Below the pieces are notes generated by a model. It did no database searches. It was not told where the DNA came from and saw nothing but the letters and a program-made list of their open reading frames with translations. A stretch of DNA of 64,000 bases from Russula earlei. Lineage: Eukaryota > Basidiomycota > Agaricomycetes > Russulales > Russulaceae. How positions within the stretch are numbered: the stretch's first letter is position 1; the number at the start of each line of letters is the position of its first letter. The stretch lies in the NCBI GenBank assembly GCA_025769875.1, contig JAGFNK010000040.1, positions 62,001-126,000 of the forward strand, written 5' to 3'. A program made the position numbers and the translations under genes. This document shows positions 1 through 11,030 of the stretch, in pieces.

Positions 1-89
1 TTGGTGTATAGGAATCGATGATAGGGAGGCACTAGGCAATGTGAGGCAGCGTCTGCTGCCAGTTGGTCGTGGCAATACTGGTGGGGCAG

Positions 90-260
90 TGGACAGTACT
101 TGTTAAAATGTCCTACCTCGCCACAATACTTGCATCGGTTCCTTTTCCTCCTCCCTTCTATCATGTTCAGTTGCTGAGGCTCCAGGAATGAAGTCAGCCG
201 TTGCAGTAGACGCTTCCCCACTGCTGCTATAGGAATGGTAATAGATAGAGCTCTGGGGGG
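90..260 (-). other. Terminal CCHC knuckle of element A, in a shifted frame
   Basis: On the minus strand, a frame different from the 227-stop frame but open across it reads RRKRNRCKYCGEVGHFNKYC and continues to the window edge. It holds a perfect C-x2-C-x4-H-x4-C knuckle at about 134-93. The upstream frame ends at 227 with TAG, so a one-base shift near 240-260 separates the knuckle from the chromodomain/coiled-coil protein. Element B has the same arrangement. Confidence 0.6.
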
Positions 261-2046
261 AAGGGTTTGGTGACTGCTTCCGATCCTGCTCCTCCTCGAA
301 GGCGCATACCGGACATGGTTTGGAGGATGTTCATCTCCTCTTCTGAATACCCTTGCACCGTCGTAGGTGTGGAGCTGGCTGGTACTGGTTCTGGGTCAGG
401 GGTAGCATACCCCTGAGCGATGTCTGCCAAAGGCAGCTGAGGGACGAAGACGGGTAGAGGGGGAGTGGGCTGCCCAGCCCGATAGTTGGTGAGGAGTTCT
501 TCAGCCCAGACACCTGGAGGGGTTTCTCCCTGGCTACAGCCTGCTTCAATGAACTCCCAACAACGTGAGCGTACTTTGGCTGCCGCCATTCTCTCCTTGG
601 CTTCAGCCCTGTCTCTCTCTACTCCTCGCTTCTCAGCTAGGTACTTGCTGAGCTTGTAGCGCAGCTGCTTCTCCTCTTCTTCGAGCACCTTATAGTTAGC
701 TTCCAGCGTCTCTTGTAAGGTGTAGAGATGGTCCAAGCGGTAGAGTTCTGCCTGCAGCCCATAGTCGCCTAGCAGGTAGAGGGTCTGTCTCCAGCGCCCT
801 TCGAACTGCCTCTCTGTGTCGAAGCAGTCTAAGTCATGTTCGTCTTGGCCATAGTTATAGAGGTTATAGCAAGGGGTGGCCTGGAGGATCTCGCCATAGT
901 CTGCATGGCCTTCTCCATTCTTCCCCCTCACTCTCGGCTCTCCCAAGGCAACGTCATAGGCCACATACCTGGCCGGTTTGTTGCCCCAAGTCATGCCATC
1001 AGGGATGTCAATCCCTGTGTGGTGTCTGTCAGCGTCCCATCGTACCCAAGGCTCTCCAGGGTGGGCATCCTGGTCAAGAGTGCTGGTGGGGGACGTCACA
1101 TCCCAATCCCCAGGCTGAACGTCGACTTGGTCAGCAGGGGGTCCAAATTCGAGAGGACGCATATCTGCTTCTCCTTCTCCAGTGTTATGTTCATCCATTC
1201 CTTGGAAGAAGGCGAGGAGGGAAGCATCGGGAGTGGTGATTTCAAGTGGCCCCTCTACACCAGAGAGGTCGGATTGGGGAACGATTTCATTAGTGGGAGT
1301 TTGGGACATTTGTGAGCGACGATATGGGGATGAGGAAGTAGAGGGCATCTTTCGCTGGACTTTTATAACCCGTATGGCCGTGGGGTTCTTTCTGTGATAT
1401 TCCTCTATTAGTCTAGACGCTTTGATGTTCTCTACTGGCTCCCAAGAGTCATGGGCTTCGGAGTACCCTTCCCACCGGACTTGATACTCCAGTTGTTTCC
1501 TCCTTCCAGTTCGTCTTGAACCTAAAATCGTTGCTACTTCATATTCCTCTTCTCCTTCCACCAATTCTGCTTCTGGATTGGTGTAGTTGGCCCCATGCTC
1601 CTCGGTTTCCTTGTAAGGTGTCAATAAGGAGGCATGAAACGCGTTATGGATCCTCCAGCGGCTAGGGAGATCCAATCTGTATGTCACCGGACTAATCACC
1701 TCCGTGATTTCAAAGGGCCCATATCGTTTTGGGCGTAGTTTCACTGTAGGATGTGTCGTTTTTAGGTTGGTGCTGTCGAGCCATACCCTTTCTCCTTTCT
1801 GATAAGGTTGGAAACTACTTCTTCGCTTCCACATTAGGGAAGCGATCTTCATCGCTTCTTGTGCCTGTGATCTCGCTTCCTGGATCCGGACTTTCCAATT
1901 GTCTATTCTTGGTATCTTGCTTTCCCCGATTTGGCTGGTGTGCTTTGGGCGTAAAGCCCATCCATAAGAAGAAAGGGGATTGTCTGGTTGTCTCTGAAAC
2001 GTTAGAATTCATCGTGTATTGCACCAGAGGCAGCCAATCCACCCAA
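227..2046 (-). pseudogene. Element A integrase C-terminus, chromodomain and coiled-coil region
   Basis: This continues Pol after the break at 2052. The first part (2042 to about 1930, VDWLPLVQYTMNSN) is the end of the integrase core. A second one-base shift near 1930 leads into the frame that runs to 227. That frame holds the GPY/F-like region (RYGPFEITEVISPVTYRL) and a chromodomain (EYEVATILGSRR..YQVRWEGY..DSWEPVENI, near 1410-1560). About 390 further residues follow: an acidic Ser/Thr/Pro-rich part, then a charged helical segment likely to form a coiled coil (LEANYKVLEEEEKQLRYKL, near 600-720). Chromodomains direct integration to marked chromatin. The long downstream part is not usual for sushi-type elements. 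Confidence 0.8.
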
Positions 2047-4878
2047 TCAGTCTTGTTGGTGGTTGCAAAAGATTCTTAGCGATGTTTCCATCGTCTGATT
2101 CGTTCTTTCTGATTGTCCATCTGTCTGAGGATGGTAGGCAGTGCTGATATTCTGTTTGATATGCAGCTGGTCGCAAAGTTCCCTAATGAACTTGGAACTT
2201 ATTAGTTTATCTCGATCGGATATGATCTTGCTTGGTACTCCCACAAATGGGAATATTCTGTCCTTGTAGAGCTGTGCTAGCTCTTCTGCGTCCATTTCTT
2301 CTTTGCAAGGAAGCAAGATGACGCCTTTAGTACAATCGTGGTCAGTGACAGTCAATATACTGTCATATCCCTTCGACTTCGGCAATTTGACCACAAAGTC
2401 CATGCTGACAGTCGAGAAGGGAGTAGCCCCTTCTTCTGGTGGAATGGGATACAAGGGAGGTCGATTTGGATGAGTGTTTGACTTGTTACTTTGGCAAATT
2501 GCGCATCCTTCCACATATCGATCGACAAAGCGTCTTATGGTGGGCCACCAGTAGTATCGCATCATTCCCAGTAATGTTTTAGCTTTTCCTGGGTGTCCTG
2601 CTGTGGGACTGTCATGATACTGTTCCAGTAACGTCCTGTGGGTTCCTTCGTCGCCTGTAACCACCAAGGCTTCATTCTTCCACCATAAGTTATGTCGCTT
2701 CTCCAGTCGGTGTCTCTGTACCCAATCAAGTAACTTTAATCGGTGTCTTTCTTCCCCTTGTTGGTTCTTTATCCGTTCTTCCAATGCAGTAGTGTGCATT
2801 ACTCGAATAAAAAGATGGTCAGGTAGCGCGACCACTTCTTCTTTATCCCCTTGTCCATCGTCAAGGTCAGGTCTCCTTGACAGGGCATCTGCTTTATTCC
2901 TTGCCCCTGCCTGATGTTTCAATTCTAAGTCGAAGTCCGCCAAGAAGGTAATGTATCTTGCCACTCGACCATTTATTCGCTGAGGGTGTCGGTAATGCAA
3001 CAGGTTCGCATGGTCTGTATAAACCACCACCTTATGCTTTGCTCCCATGAGTAGGTGTCGCCAGTGTTTCAAGGCTCGCACCATGGCTAAGAACTCTTTG
3101 TCCCATATGTCGTAGTTCTTCTCTGCTTGTTTCAAGGCTGCTGAGAAGTAACCTATTGGCCTCCTCTTTCCTTGTTCGTCCTTCTGGAATAATACTGCTC
3201 CAATGGCATAATTGGACGCGTCTACTTCCAGTTCAAAGGGTCGCTCCTCATCAGGATGGAGCAGGACAGGGTCAGAAGATACTATCTGGATAAGTCGTTC
3301 CAGAGCATCTTTGCATTCTTGGGTCCATTCAAATGGCACCCCTTTCTTTGTCAAGGCAATAATGGGTCGAGCAATCTGACTGAATCCTCGAATGAAAGCC
3401 CTATTGTAACTGAGGACTCCCATGACTTTGCGCACTTCGTGTACGTCCTTGATTTCCCGAGGCCAGTCCGTGATTCCTCGGACTTTGGAGGCCTCAATCT
3501 TCATCTTCCCTTCGTCTATGTCCCATCCTAGCATGGTTAGTTTTCGCACCATGAACTGGCACTTCTGGGGTTTCAGGAAGTATGACTTCTTCTGCATCAG
3601 CGTGAGTAGTTCGTTGACACATTGCTCATGGATTTCTAGTTGTTCAGGACTGTCCCCCGTGGCAATTCCAAAGTCATCCAGATAGTTGACCGTGTATTCT
3701 GCCCATCGGTCCAGCCAGTCACCGAAGTCTCTTCTCATCAGCCTAGTAAAGAAGGCTGGTGCGTTCTTGAGCCCAAAATACATGACGTTGGGCAGGTAGG
3801 TTCCATATGGCGTCTTGAAGGCTGCCTTCCAGCGATCTCCTTCTGCCAGTCGCACATTATTGTATCCCCATCGTATATCGAATTTGGAGAAGACCTTTTT
3901 CCCTCGGAGTCTTTCCACCTCTTGTTCCAGATGTGGTAAAGGTTCATTGTCTCGTCTGGTCCACTGATTTAGTCGTCGATAGTCTACAATGATCCTCTTC
4001 TCCTTGCTGTCCTTCTTGCCAATGAAGAACACTGGAGATGTGTAGCTGGATGGACCTGGAGTGATGTATCGCTTCTCTACTTCATCAGCTAGGAATTTCT
4101 TGAGGTATTCTCGCTCATCTCGTGTAAGGGGGTACACTTTGCAGTTTAGTTCCTTTGGTGCGTCAGGTAACAGCTCTATCTGCATGTCTGGTTCCCTTGG
4201 TGGTGGGAACCTCTGGGACTTCTCTTCTGAGAAGACATCTGCAAAGCGGTGGAATTGCTTTGGAACATTGGCAAGGGGATCCTCTCCTTCCTGTGGTTTA
4301 ATCGACTGCTGGGCCCACTTCTGAGCAATAGTCGTCTTTTGTAGGTAAATGGCTTCCCCTTTCTTCAATTGTCGGTTTTCATCTCTTGCTCGCTTTTGGA
4401 GTTTTGCGACATAGAGATCCAGGTACTTGTATCGAGCAGTCTCAATCTGTACCGTTCCTTCCATCAGCTGTCCTTTCTTCCAGTTGATGGTGGGGTCAAA
4501 TTCATATAGGAAGGGATATCCCAGGATGACCCGATCCGTTCCTAAATCTGTGAGATAGAACCTTTGCAAGCTCTCCTTCTCCTTGTATCGGACGCGAAGC
4601 CAGCAGTAATGGGTGAGTTCCCCTTGCTTATTCTGGGTTCCGTCGACGTTTCGTACTACCATGGGTTCATGTAGTTCTTGTTTCCCAATCTTCAGTCTTT
4701 TCCAAGCTGAGTGATCGATGAAGTTCTCTGTTGCTCCACTGTCCAGTAGAGCAGATTCCTCGGCCGTTGTGTGTGCAGTGACGAAAGTGAACGGAATATT
4801 CATAGCATTCAGTCTTCTAATGTACACTTGCAACACACTATTCTTCCTAAGCCAGGCCGTCGACTTAGGTGTTCCTAA
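2047..4878 (-). pseudogene. pol: Element A Pol: protease, RT, RNase H, integrase
   Basis: Domains in order: aspartic protease (LLDSGATENFID, near 4735), reverse transcriptase (VDYRRLNQWT; catalytic YLDD in VNYLDDFG near 3690), RNase H (LEVDASNYAIGAVL, TDHANLLHY), integrase zinc finger (H..H..CAIC, near 2500-2600) and integrase core with DDE residues in SMDFVVKL, IISDRDKL and HPQTDGQSERT. The only early start codon is a GTG at 4836, and the frame stays open upstream into gag, which fits synthesis by -1 shifting as Gag-Pol. The frame is cut at 2047 by one extra base (about 2052, in a CAA repeat); the rest of the integrase continues in the next frame. Confidence 0.9.
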
Positions 4879-6692
4879 AAACCCTGTTCCATCAGTTCTT
4901 CCAACAAGTCCTCCTTCTGTTTGGTGGACATCTTCTTTATGGACGCCGAGGAGGAGCTCTTGTTATAGGTAGGAGGAGGAGATGTAGATCGCCCAGAGAC
5001 AGTGCTTTCATTTCCACTGTCCCCTGAGTCGTCCTCCTTCTCTGTTTCCAGAGCTCGAGCTTTCCCTTTGTCCCTTGGGTTACTTGATTTCTTCTTGACT
5101 CTGTCCTTGTCAGGACAGTTCCGACTGATATGTCCTGCTTTCTTGCAGATGAAGCATTTCCCTTCTGCTAGCAGTTTCTTCTTTTCCTCTGTCAGAGGAG
5201 GACGTCGCTTGGTCCTTGCTGCATCAGTGGATACTGAGTCCACTTCCATTGCATTCGGATCTCTTTGGTTTCGCCTTTTCCCAACCTGTAGGGATTTCAT
5301 GCGATTTTCCCTGGTGGTCAACGATCCACCTCCAGATCCAATATTGGCTTTCATGAGCTGGTCTCTGGCCTGTTCTTCCCTAGCAGCATTGATCCATGCT
5401 CGTAGATCATTGATGGCAGGTATGTCTCTGACTGGTCGATTGTAGATTCGTCGCACCAGCCAGGTGATTAGGCCAGCCTTGTAGGCTTCTACTGCTCCTG
5501 GTGAATTCTGGTCCCATCCTGCTTTACTGAGCAGAACAAGGAATTTGCTGGTATAGTCATCCAGCGATGCTGCTTTAGACATGGACAATTGTTGTAGCTC
5601 CATGAAAGCGTCTTCAGGCTCTGTGGTGTCTTTGAATTCTCTGAAGAAGTCATCCACAAATTCGGTCCAAAAGAGCATGTCAGTTGGATCTAGCTGCACT
5701 GGTGCATAAGGAGACGGCGGGTCCCCATTTCTTTTTGCTTCTACCAGGTTCGTTTGATTGACCACCCATTCATGTACTTTCTCTCCTTTGATGTAGGTGA
5801 GAGCTAGGGCTACTCGCTTCATTGGAATAGTCATGGTCGGGTTGTCGCTGTTGAGCAGATTCCATAGATTGAAATCCTGGACAAAGTACTTCGTCTTTTT
5901 CCTGTCTCCTTTGAAGACTTCAGGAGGGTCTCCTTTTAGAGATCCGTTGCCCCCATGGGGGCCTGGTGCCGGCTGAGGTGCCAGATTCGCCCCTGGTCCT
6001 ACAGGAGGTGCTGCTGGTGGTCCCCCTGCTGGAGGGCCTCCTCCAGGTGGGCCTCCTCCTGGTACTGGTGGACCTCCGGGTCCGAAGGGGACTCCTCCAC
6101 CTCCAGGTGGTCCTCCTGCTCCAGGTGGACCACCTCCAGGGTTTACTACAATGGTGGGCCCTGCTCTTCCACCTGCTGTCTGGGTGGCAATGGTGGCTGT
6201 CTGCGTTGCTGCAATGGTAGCCATTTCGACTGATTCTTCTGGCTCTTCAACGATTGTTGGTTCAATGGGCGAGACGTGTACTGTCTGCTCTAGTCTTTCA
6301 GCTAGCTCCAATACTTCTGGTGCTTCTGCTTTCTGATCTGTAGTCGGAGGGTCCGACTGTTCTGTTTCTCCACTTGATGACTTTTGTATCAATGGAGCTG
6401 GGTCGTCTACTACTGGGCTTCTGGGTTCCCAATGAGTAGTATAAGGATCTGTCTTGGTTCCTAAACCTAGGACCTTATATTCGTCGATGTCTTCGTCCTC
6501 TCCTGCAGTAGGGACGTCCTTTGTGGTAATCAACAAAGTACCACTGATCGTTGATGTATTCACAAGGAAGGTAGCTTCCTTTGTATCGGACCTCGTATCT
6601 GTTAGGCCCTTCCTGGTCTGCCCAACACCAGATGGCAGTTCCTTTGATTCCTGAGGGTAGATCGTCCCTCTCTCTAGCTTTGAACCAACCAA
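4875..6692 (-). pseudogene. gag: Element A Gag polyprotein (605-aa frame, N-terminus broken)
   Basis: This is the structural protein of the element. The N-terminal third is acidic and followed by a long Pro/Gly-rich stretch (GGPPGAGGPP-type repeats, near 6000-6140). A helical retrotransposon-gag domain comes next (LFWTEFVDDFFREF, DDYTSKFLVL), then a CCHC knuckle CFICKKAGHISRNC near 5119-5158 and a charged tail ending LMEQGF. The natural N-terminus seems to lie upstream in another frame (6768-6500, WFKARERDDLPSGIKG); a one-base shift near 6505 joins it to this frame, and two stops lie further upstream (about 6780-6830). The stop overlaps a -1 slippery site that leads into pol. Confidence 0.85.
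4878..4884 (-). other. -1 frameshift slippery heptamer at gag-pol junction
   Basis: The minus strand reads CAG GGT TTT TAG at the end of gag. The seven bases G GGT TTT fit the X XXY YYZ rule in the gag frame. The -1 frame is open from here, without a stop, through to the protease. The last gag codons and the TAG stop therefore sit exactly on the shift site. Confidence 0.7.
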
Positions 6693-7043
6693 ATTTGGTT
6701 CCTTGCTTTGATTTCTGGTTGAACTTTACGCGTATGCTATGTTCTCCTTCGATTTCCAGTTTGTCCACTCGCCACTGCCTTTCCTAGGGAGTCGGGACTT
6801 GTCTGCCCTCTTACCACTGTCTATGCCAATGACAGTAGGGGTCTTTACAGAAGTATGCGTGTGTCCAACCGTGCTGCTCGTCGAGAGTCACGTAGTACAC
6901 CTTCTTCTTGTCGTGGAGAGGTCTGTATAGATTCTCCCCCTTGACTACTTCAGCGTAGGTTGCTGACCGTATGATGACTAGATCCTAGTCTTTAGGCTTC
7001 CTGCCTATTTCTGGTTCGCTTTCACAGCGATGTCTGTGATAGA

Positions 7044-7054
7044 AGCTCGACTTA
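7044..7054 (-). other. Predicted self-primer binding site of element A
   Basis: The plus strand reads AGCTCGACTTA immediately left of the LTR edge TGTTAAGG. The same 11 bases occur on the minus strand inside the LTR (7260-7250), starting 35 bases after the TATA box. RNA starting there could therefore fold back and pair with this site, as shown for the Tf1 retrotransposon of fission yeast. No match to a tRNA 3' end was noticed. Confidence 0.6.
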
Positions 7055-7643
7055 TGTTAAGGCTCCAAAGTGCCTTAAATAAGATCAATGGTCGCATCTA
7101 TAAACGCGTCCTACCAATGCAGATATGCTTGAGTCAAGCAAGCAATACTCGTGGAGGGGAAGGAGTGTTAGATCCTTCTAGAGTATGACAACAAGATGAG
7201 AGGGGCTCTGCAGACTGGGGTAGGAGTCAACTGTTTGGGATTGGCAAACTAAGTCGAGCTTAAGGCTCAACTGTTTCTACTGGAGGCTTTATATAGCCTT
7301 ACAGGGATAAGGTTCATGCTACTGTAGTACTGGTTGGTGCTATAGAAGCAAAAGGCGGCTCATAGAAGCAAGGTTGCTTCTATGTAAACGATCTCGGTGC
7401 TGGAAGCATTAAGTGCTTCCCCAATCAAGGAATCGACGTACGTGGCGGTACAGGAACATCTGGGACAGAAGCAATGCTACTCATTGCTTCTTCAGTACAT
7501 CAACTGAAAGATACGATCAACGCGTTCCGAATGTGATGTCAACAAACATAAACGATCAAGATCTGACGCACGCATAATGGAAACAGTGCAGTCCATAGTT
7601 CAGGTGTTCCGGCATCTTCCGGACCCCAAACCACTCAGTAACA
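7055..7643 (-). repeat. Putative 5' LTR of element A
   Basis: The inner edge is fixed by TGTTAAGG at 7055, directly next to the predicted self-primer site. The outer edge is proposed at ..GTAACA, 7643, giving short inverted ends TGTTA/TAACA and about 589 bp. On the minus strand a TATATAAA box lies at 7295-7288, and the predicted RNA start at about 7260 is 35 bases downstream. The partner LTR is outside the window, so length and target duplication cannot be tested here. Confidence 0.55.
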
Positions 7644-7894
7644 CAGTCTAGGTAGGAACAGTTGGCAACCAGTTACTGGTTTGCCTGTGACATTCAGCAA
7701 CTGGTCCCTGATGGTTTCAGTCTGGTTGCCTGATTTCACAGAAATAAAAAGTCCAGACCAGTCCAGACCTTGAAACACTAATCAGCATCTAAGTGCCACC
7801 ATGTTCATGATGCTCCATACACCTGGGGCACATGATTGAGCAAGCACACAAAGCCTGATGCAGTATCTGCCACCACACTGTGAATGTGTGCATG

Positions 7895-8432
7895 TGTTAA
7901 GATCTGACAGATCTTAGTACCGACTCTTCTTGTGAAAGAGTTGCTTGATATAGTTCAAGCACTAGACTTCAAACCCTTTGATATTATCTCAGGAAGATTG
8001 AATGTAGAAAAGAGAGGGACCTCTTTCAGTTAGAGTCTGCACTATAGTTTGTTTAGATCGTTTTGACAAGATAATTGTCTTTGGTGAAAAGAGTAAGTCG
8101 AGCGTAAGGCTCGACTTCTTGGTACCACAGACTATTTATACGATATCTCGATAACTACTGATCCGATTCGTACGAAACTCGGGGTGCACATAGCTGAGAA
8201 CCAGTAGTATCCAAATACGAAAAGCGCAATTCAGAATGTTAGAAATGACTCACGCATGAGTCATTCTTTCCTAGTATCAGTAAGCAATCAGTCAGCTATC
8301 AGTAAGCAATCAGTAAGCAGTCAGTCAGCAATCAGTAAGCAATCAGTAAGCAGATCGATAAGCAAACACATGAGTAATCACAGATGAGTCAGCGGAATAG
8401 ATGACAGTCAGAGAATCAAGAAAATCTTAACA
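7895..8432 (-). repeat. Solo LTR, same family as element A
   Basis: 538 bp with inverted ends TGTTAAGAT / ATCTTAACA, flanked on both sides by GCATG (7890-7894 and 8433-8437), a perfect 5-bp target duplication. Like the element A LTR it carries a minus-strand TATA box (TATAAATA, 8140-8133) and, 36 bases on, a CGCTCGACTTA start motif (about 8104). It has no internal sequence, as expected after LTR-LTR recombination. The part at 8275-8365 is a run of short CAGTAAGCAAT-type repeats. Confidence 0.85.
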
Positions 8433-8437
8433 GCATG

Positions 8438-8800
8438 CATGCTTGGAACCATTGTCTCAAACCCCCCTCCCTTGGAACCCCCCTTGCTCCATTTTCTTCA
8501 ATGCCACCACCTCTCTTGCACCAGGTCCCTTTGGACTTGCACAACCGCCTATTCTAGCAGCCTCATCTGCTGCACATACAATAGAATTTTTTTTTTGTAT
8601 CATTGTAATTTATTTGTGATACCTAATAAATAAGTGATTGAATAAGTGATTGAGAAAATAATTTGGTGTCATTTAAATGCATGATTAAAGCACCAATTCT
8701 CTTGCCAACACAATCACCTTCTATAGTAATTCAACCCACCACAAAAAGTACACAACTGATGTTGCTGCAGTTGCAAGTGTGACAGCACCAGCACAGGACA
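8438..8800. other. Non-coding interval
   Basis: AT-rich DNA with a poly-T run near 8588 and no convincing gene or repeat. The only ORF (64 aa from 8439) is low-complexity and has no family resemblance. Confidence 0.6.
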
Positions 8801-8978
8801 ATGTCATCAAGTCAGGCAAAGCATTGACACCACATAAGACACATAATCAGCAGAAGTAGTAAAATCGTGGACTATGAGGTAGATTATTGTTGTCCATAGA
8901 GGGTGGGGAGATCCCGAATATGTCCATTTTTTATTTTGACCCGTCATCGTCTCATGGCGTCACGGACAAAGCGCTGTA

Positions 8979-10156
8979 TCAGCAACCAATCGAAATCCCT
9001 GCATATGGTCCAAGGTGATTGATCAGATTTCCATTAAGGATATCCGTCACATCACCGGCGATGCACAAGTTGGAAGGATTGTCTTGGCCTGGATGTATCG
9101 TAGTCCCACGTCAGCGCCGTCCACCACGGGCATAGCAGAGAAGAAAGAAAGATACTCACCGGGACAAACATCCCAATCGCCAGAGTCCTGAATATGGATC
9201 TCGCCCGACGGGTGATGGAATCCCAACCAGGTGGGAGGCACTACGGGCACTGGATCTTCCTGGTTGTTCACGTGCGTAACAATTCCGCCCAGGCTGTCGA
9301 CGAAATTTGCGAAATCTTGATTGCCGACGCGGGGCATGCCGTAGCCGATGACATTCACCTTGATACTCGCGGGAAGCTGTAGACGGAGGAAGACACCATT
9401 GAGGAGGGCGAGTGCCGCGCCGAGCGAGTGACCAACAACCGTGACGGTGTTTTCACCTTGCGCATTGAGGACCTGTTGTACGGTGGTGAGAATTGTCCGC
9501 GCAGTTCTGCATGCGTTTTGTCAGTACGCGAAGGACAGTCCCAGAGGCGACAGTGAATAAAATACAGGGCATGTTGGTCCGCGAACCCACTATGAACTTC
9601 TACAGTCGATGGAATTCCCGGGAAGAGCGACGGGTCGAGTGGCTCGAGGAAGAAATTGAGATCGGTCAGGTCGCCAAACCTGTCGCATTTATTACGAAAG
9701 TGCCATAAATGGACTGGCAAAGAAGAGCCTACAGGCTAGCTGTTCCTTCATAAGCGACGATGGCACTGCTTAATGTTGGGGAGTACCCGACATAATCTGC
9801 CCAGGTCATAAGCATCGTTCGTCATCGGCCAAGAACTTTTTTGCCTACAGAACTGTTCGATGCCGCCACCACCAGATATCGCGGGTTGAAAGTCGGGGTT
9901 CGCATCGCAATTAGCTGCGAGGACTCACGTTCAGTACCTGCTGGTGGGGTGGAGCACTTGAGAAGAACGACATACTGCCACAACTCCAGTTTATTGTCGT
10001 GGATGGGTCGCAGTATGCTGTGCTTGCGAAATATGTGTATGGAGCGAACGCATCAATCGCTGTTGAGCTGAGCGTAGAGATGGCTTGGCGTGGGAGTACT
10101 GCGGCATGAGCAAGTCCGATGGACGCGAGGGCAAAGAGAGATCGTAAGCAAATCAT
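8979..10156 (-). CDS. Secreted class-3 lipase, copy 1
   Basis: This encodes an alpha/beta-hydrolase expected to cleave ester bonds of lipids outside the cell. The start MICLRSLFALASIGLAHA is a signal peptide; it was chosen over an ATG 33 bases upstream because copy 2 starts at the same residue. The nucleophile elbow GHSLGAALALL lies near 9430, the active-site Asp is in NNQEDPVPVVPP and the His in GFHHPSGEIHI. Short introns split it; the last exon, reached through a GTGAGT..CAG intron (about 9163-9085), ends in GC-stop at 8979. No break was seen. Copy 2 at 16593-17801 is very similar in protein and flanks, so the two arose by duplication. The next gene rightward is a broken carrier fragment. 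Confidence 0.85.
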
Positions 10157-10629
10157 GGAAATAAGAAGCCAAGGTGTGTTACCACCCATTTGGGACGTGC
10201 GAGTACGCCAGAGCTTATATATCGCGCAGCACCAACGAAGCCAGCCTCTACAGGAGGAAAAACATCCTTTTCAGGGGGCGCAGGACCACCGAGACACAGA
10301 GGGACGACTATCACATGGCGTTGGCGCACGCATCTGTCAATCAAACTAACTTTGACCTTTGACCACAGTGCGCGCTGTGTTATTGGGATAAATTCAGTGC
10401 AGCATTCGCACTAACGAAACACGCGTCGCGTCCTCCCGGCGCGCGAGATGAGAGCATATGAGCTAAGAGGGTTGCCATTCCTGAGGAGCGTATTGTAATG
10501 GGCCACTGCACATGAGTGATAATGACCATGGACATTGCACAAGACCGCCGCGAGGGTGCCTGAGCGAAGACTAAAGCGGACTAGCTACAATGTACTGGAT
10601 GTTGGTGGCAGGCCAGATGACTCGGCGTT

Positions 10630-11030
10630 GGCATTAATGGTAACTGCCACCTTTCCCAGAGTGACGCGTTTGGTGGATATTAAGCGGTTAAGGACGATCA
10701 GGGTTTGTCGTGTCTGCATAAGATACGAGTTGGGCAAAGAAGCGAAGCTGAGATAAGCCATGTGGCTTGAACAGTCCTTTACTAGCGCTGAGTGGGGCCG
10801 GCCAGATGGAGGTCGTCCTCGTTCCTCTGTCACTTGTCAGCCACCGCCTTTCAAAGTTTGTCCCAGGACAATAGAAATGCGCCATCAGGACTGTTCTGCC
10901 AGGCGTCCAGCGCAACTAATAATATAACTTTTAATCTAGACAAACTTGACCCAACGATAGATTTTCTGGCAGGCACAGCCGCAGGCGTTCCCAGTCAGTC
11001 TCGTCGGATTTCCCAATCTGGACTTGGTTA
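10630..11030 (+). pseudogene. Broken 5' end of a mitochondrial carrier, copy 1
   Basis: This matches the promoter and first exons of the carrier at 18473-19832. KLDPTIDFLAGTAAGV is readable near 10945-10990, but the start codon region is altered and the reading is lost after GVP. Its continuation after the inserted element at 11031-11748 is at 11749-11835. It sits downstream of lipase copy 1 exactly as the intact carrier sits next to lipase copy 2, so it marks the older end of the block duplication. Confidence 0.65.

Larger units (their letters stand above)
1..7643 (-). mobile_element. Ty3/gypsy chromovirus, element A (left end cut by window)
   Basis: Reading on the minus strand, the order is LTR (7643-7055), primer site, gag, protease, reverse transcriptase, RNase H, integrase, chromodomain, coiled-coil region and a terminal CCHC knuckle. 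This is the order of Tf1/sushi-type chromoviruses apart from the extra 3' region. The second LTR is not reached: at base 1 the sequence is still internal. The coding part is broken by at least four frameshifts (about 6505, 2052, 1930 and 245) plus stop codons upstream of the gag frame, so this copy is probably inactive. The downstream edge of the LTR (7643) rests only on a TGTTA/TAACA match and is less certain than the inner edge. Confidence 0.85.

Noticed and set aside
7660..7780. Possible inverted repeat around GGCAACCAGTTACTGGTTTGCC
   Set aside because: Short local palindrome with no second copy or flanking duplication seen.
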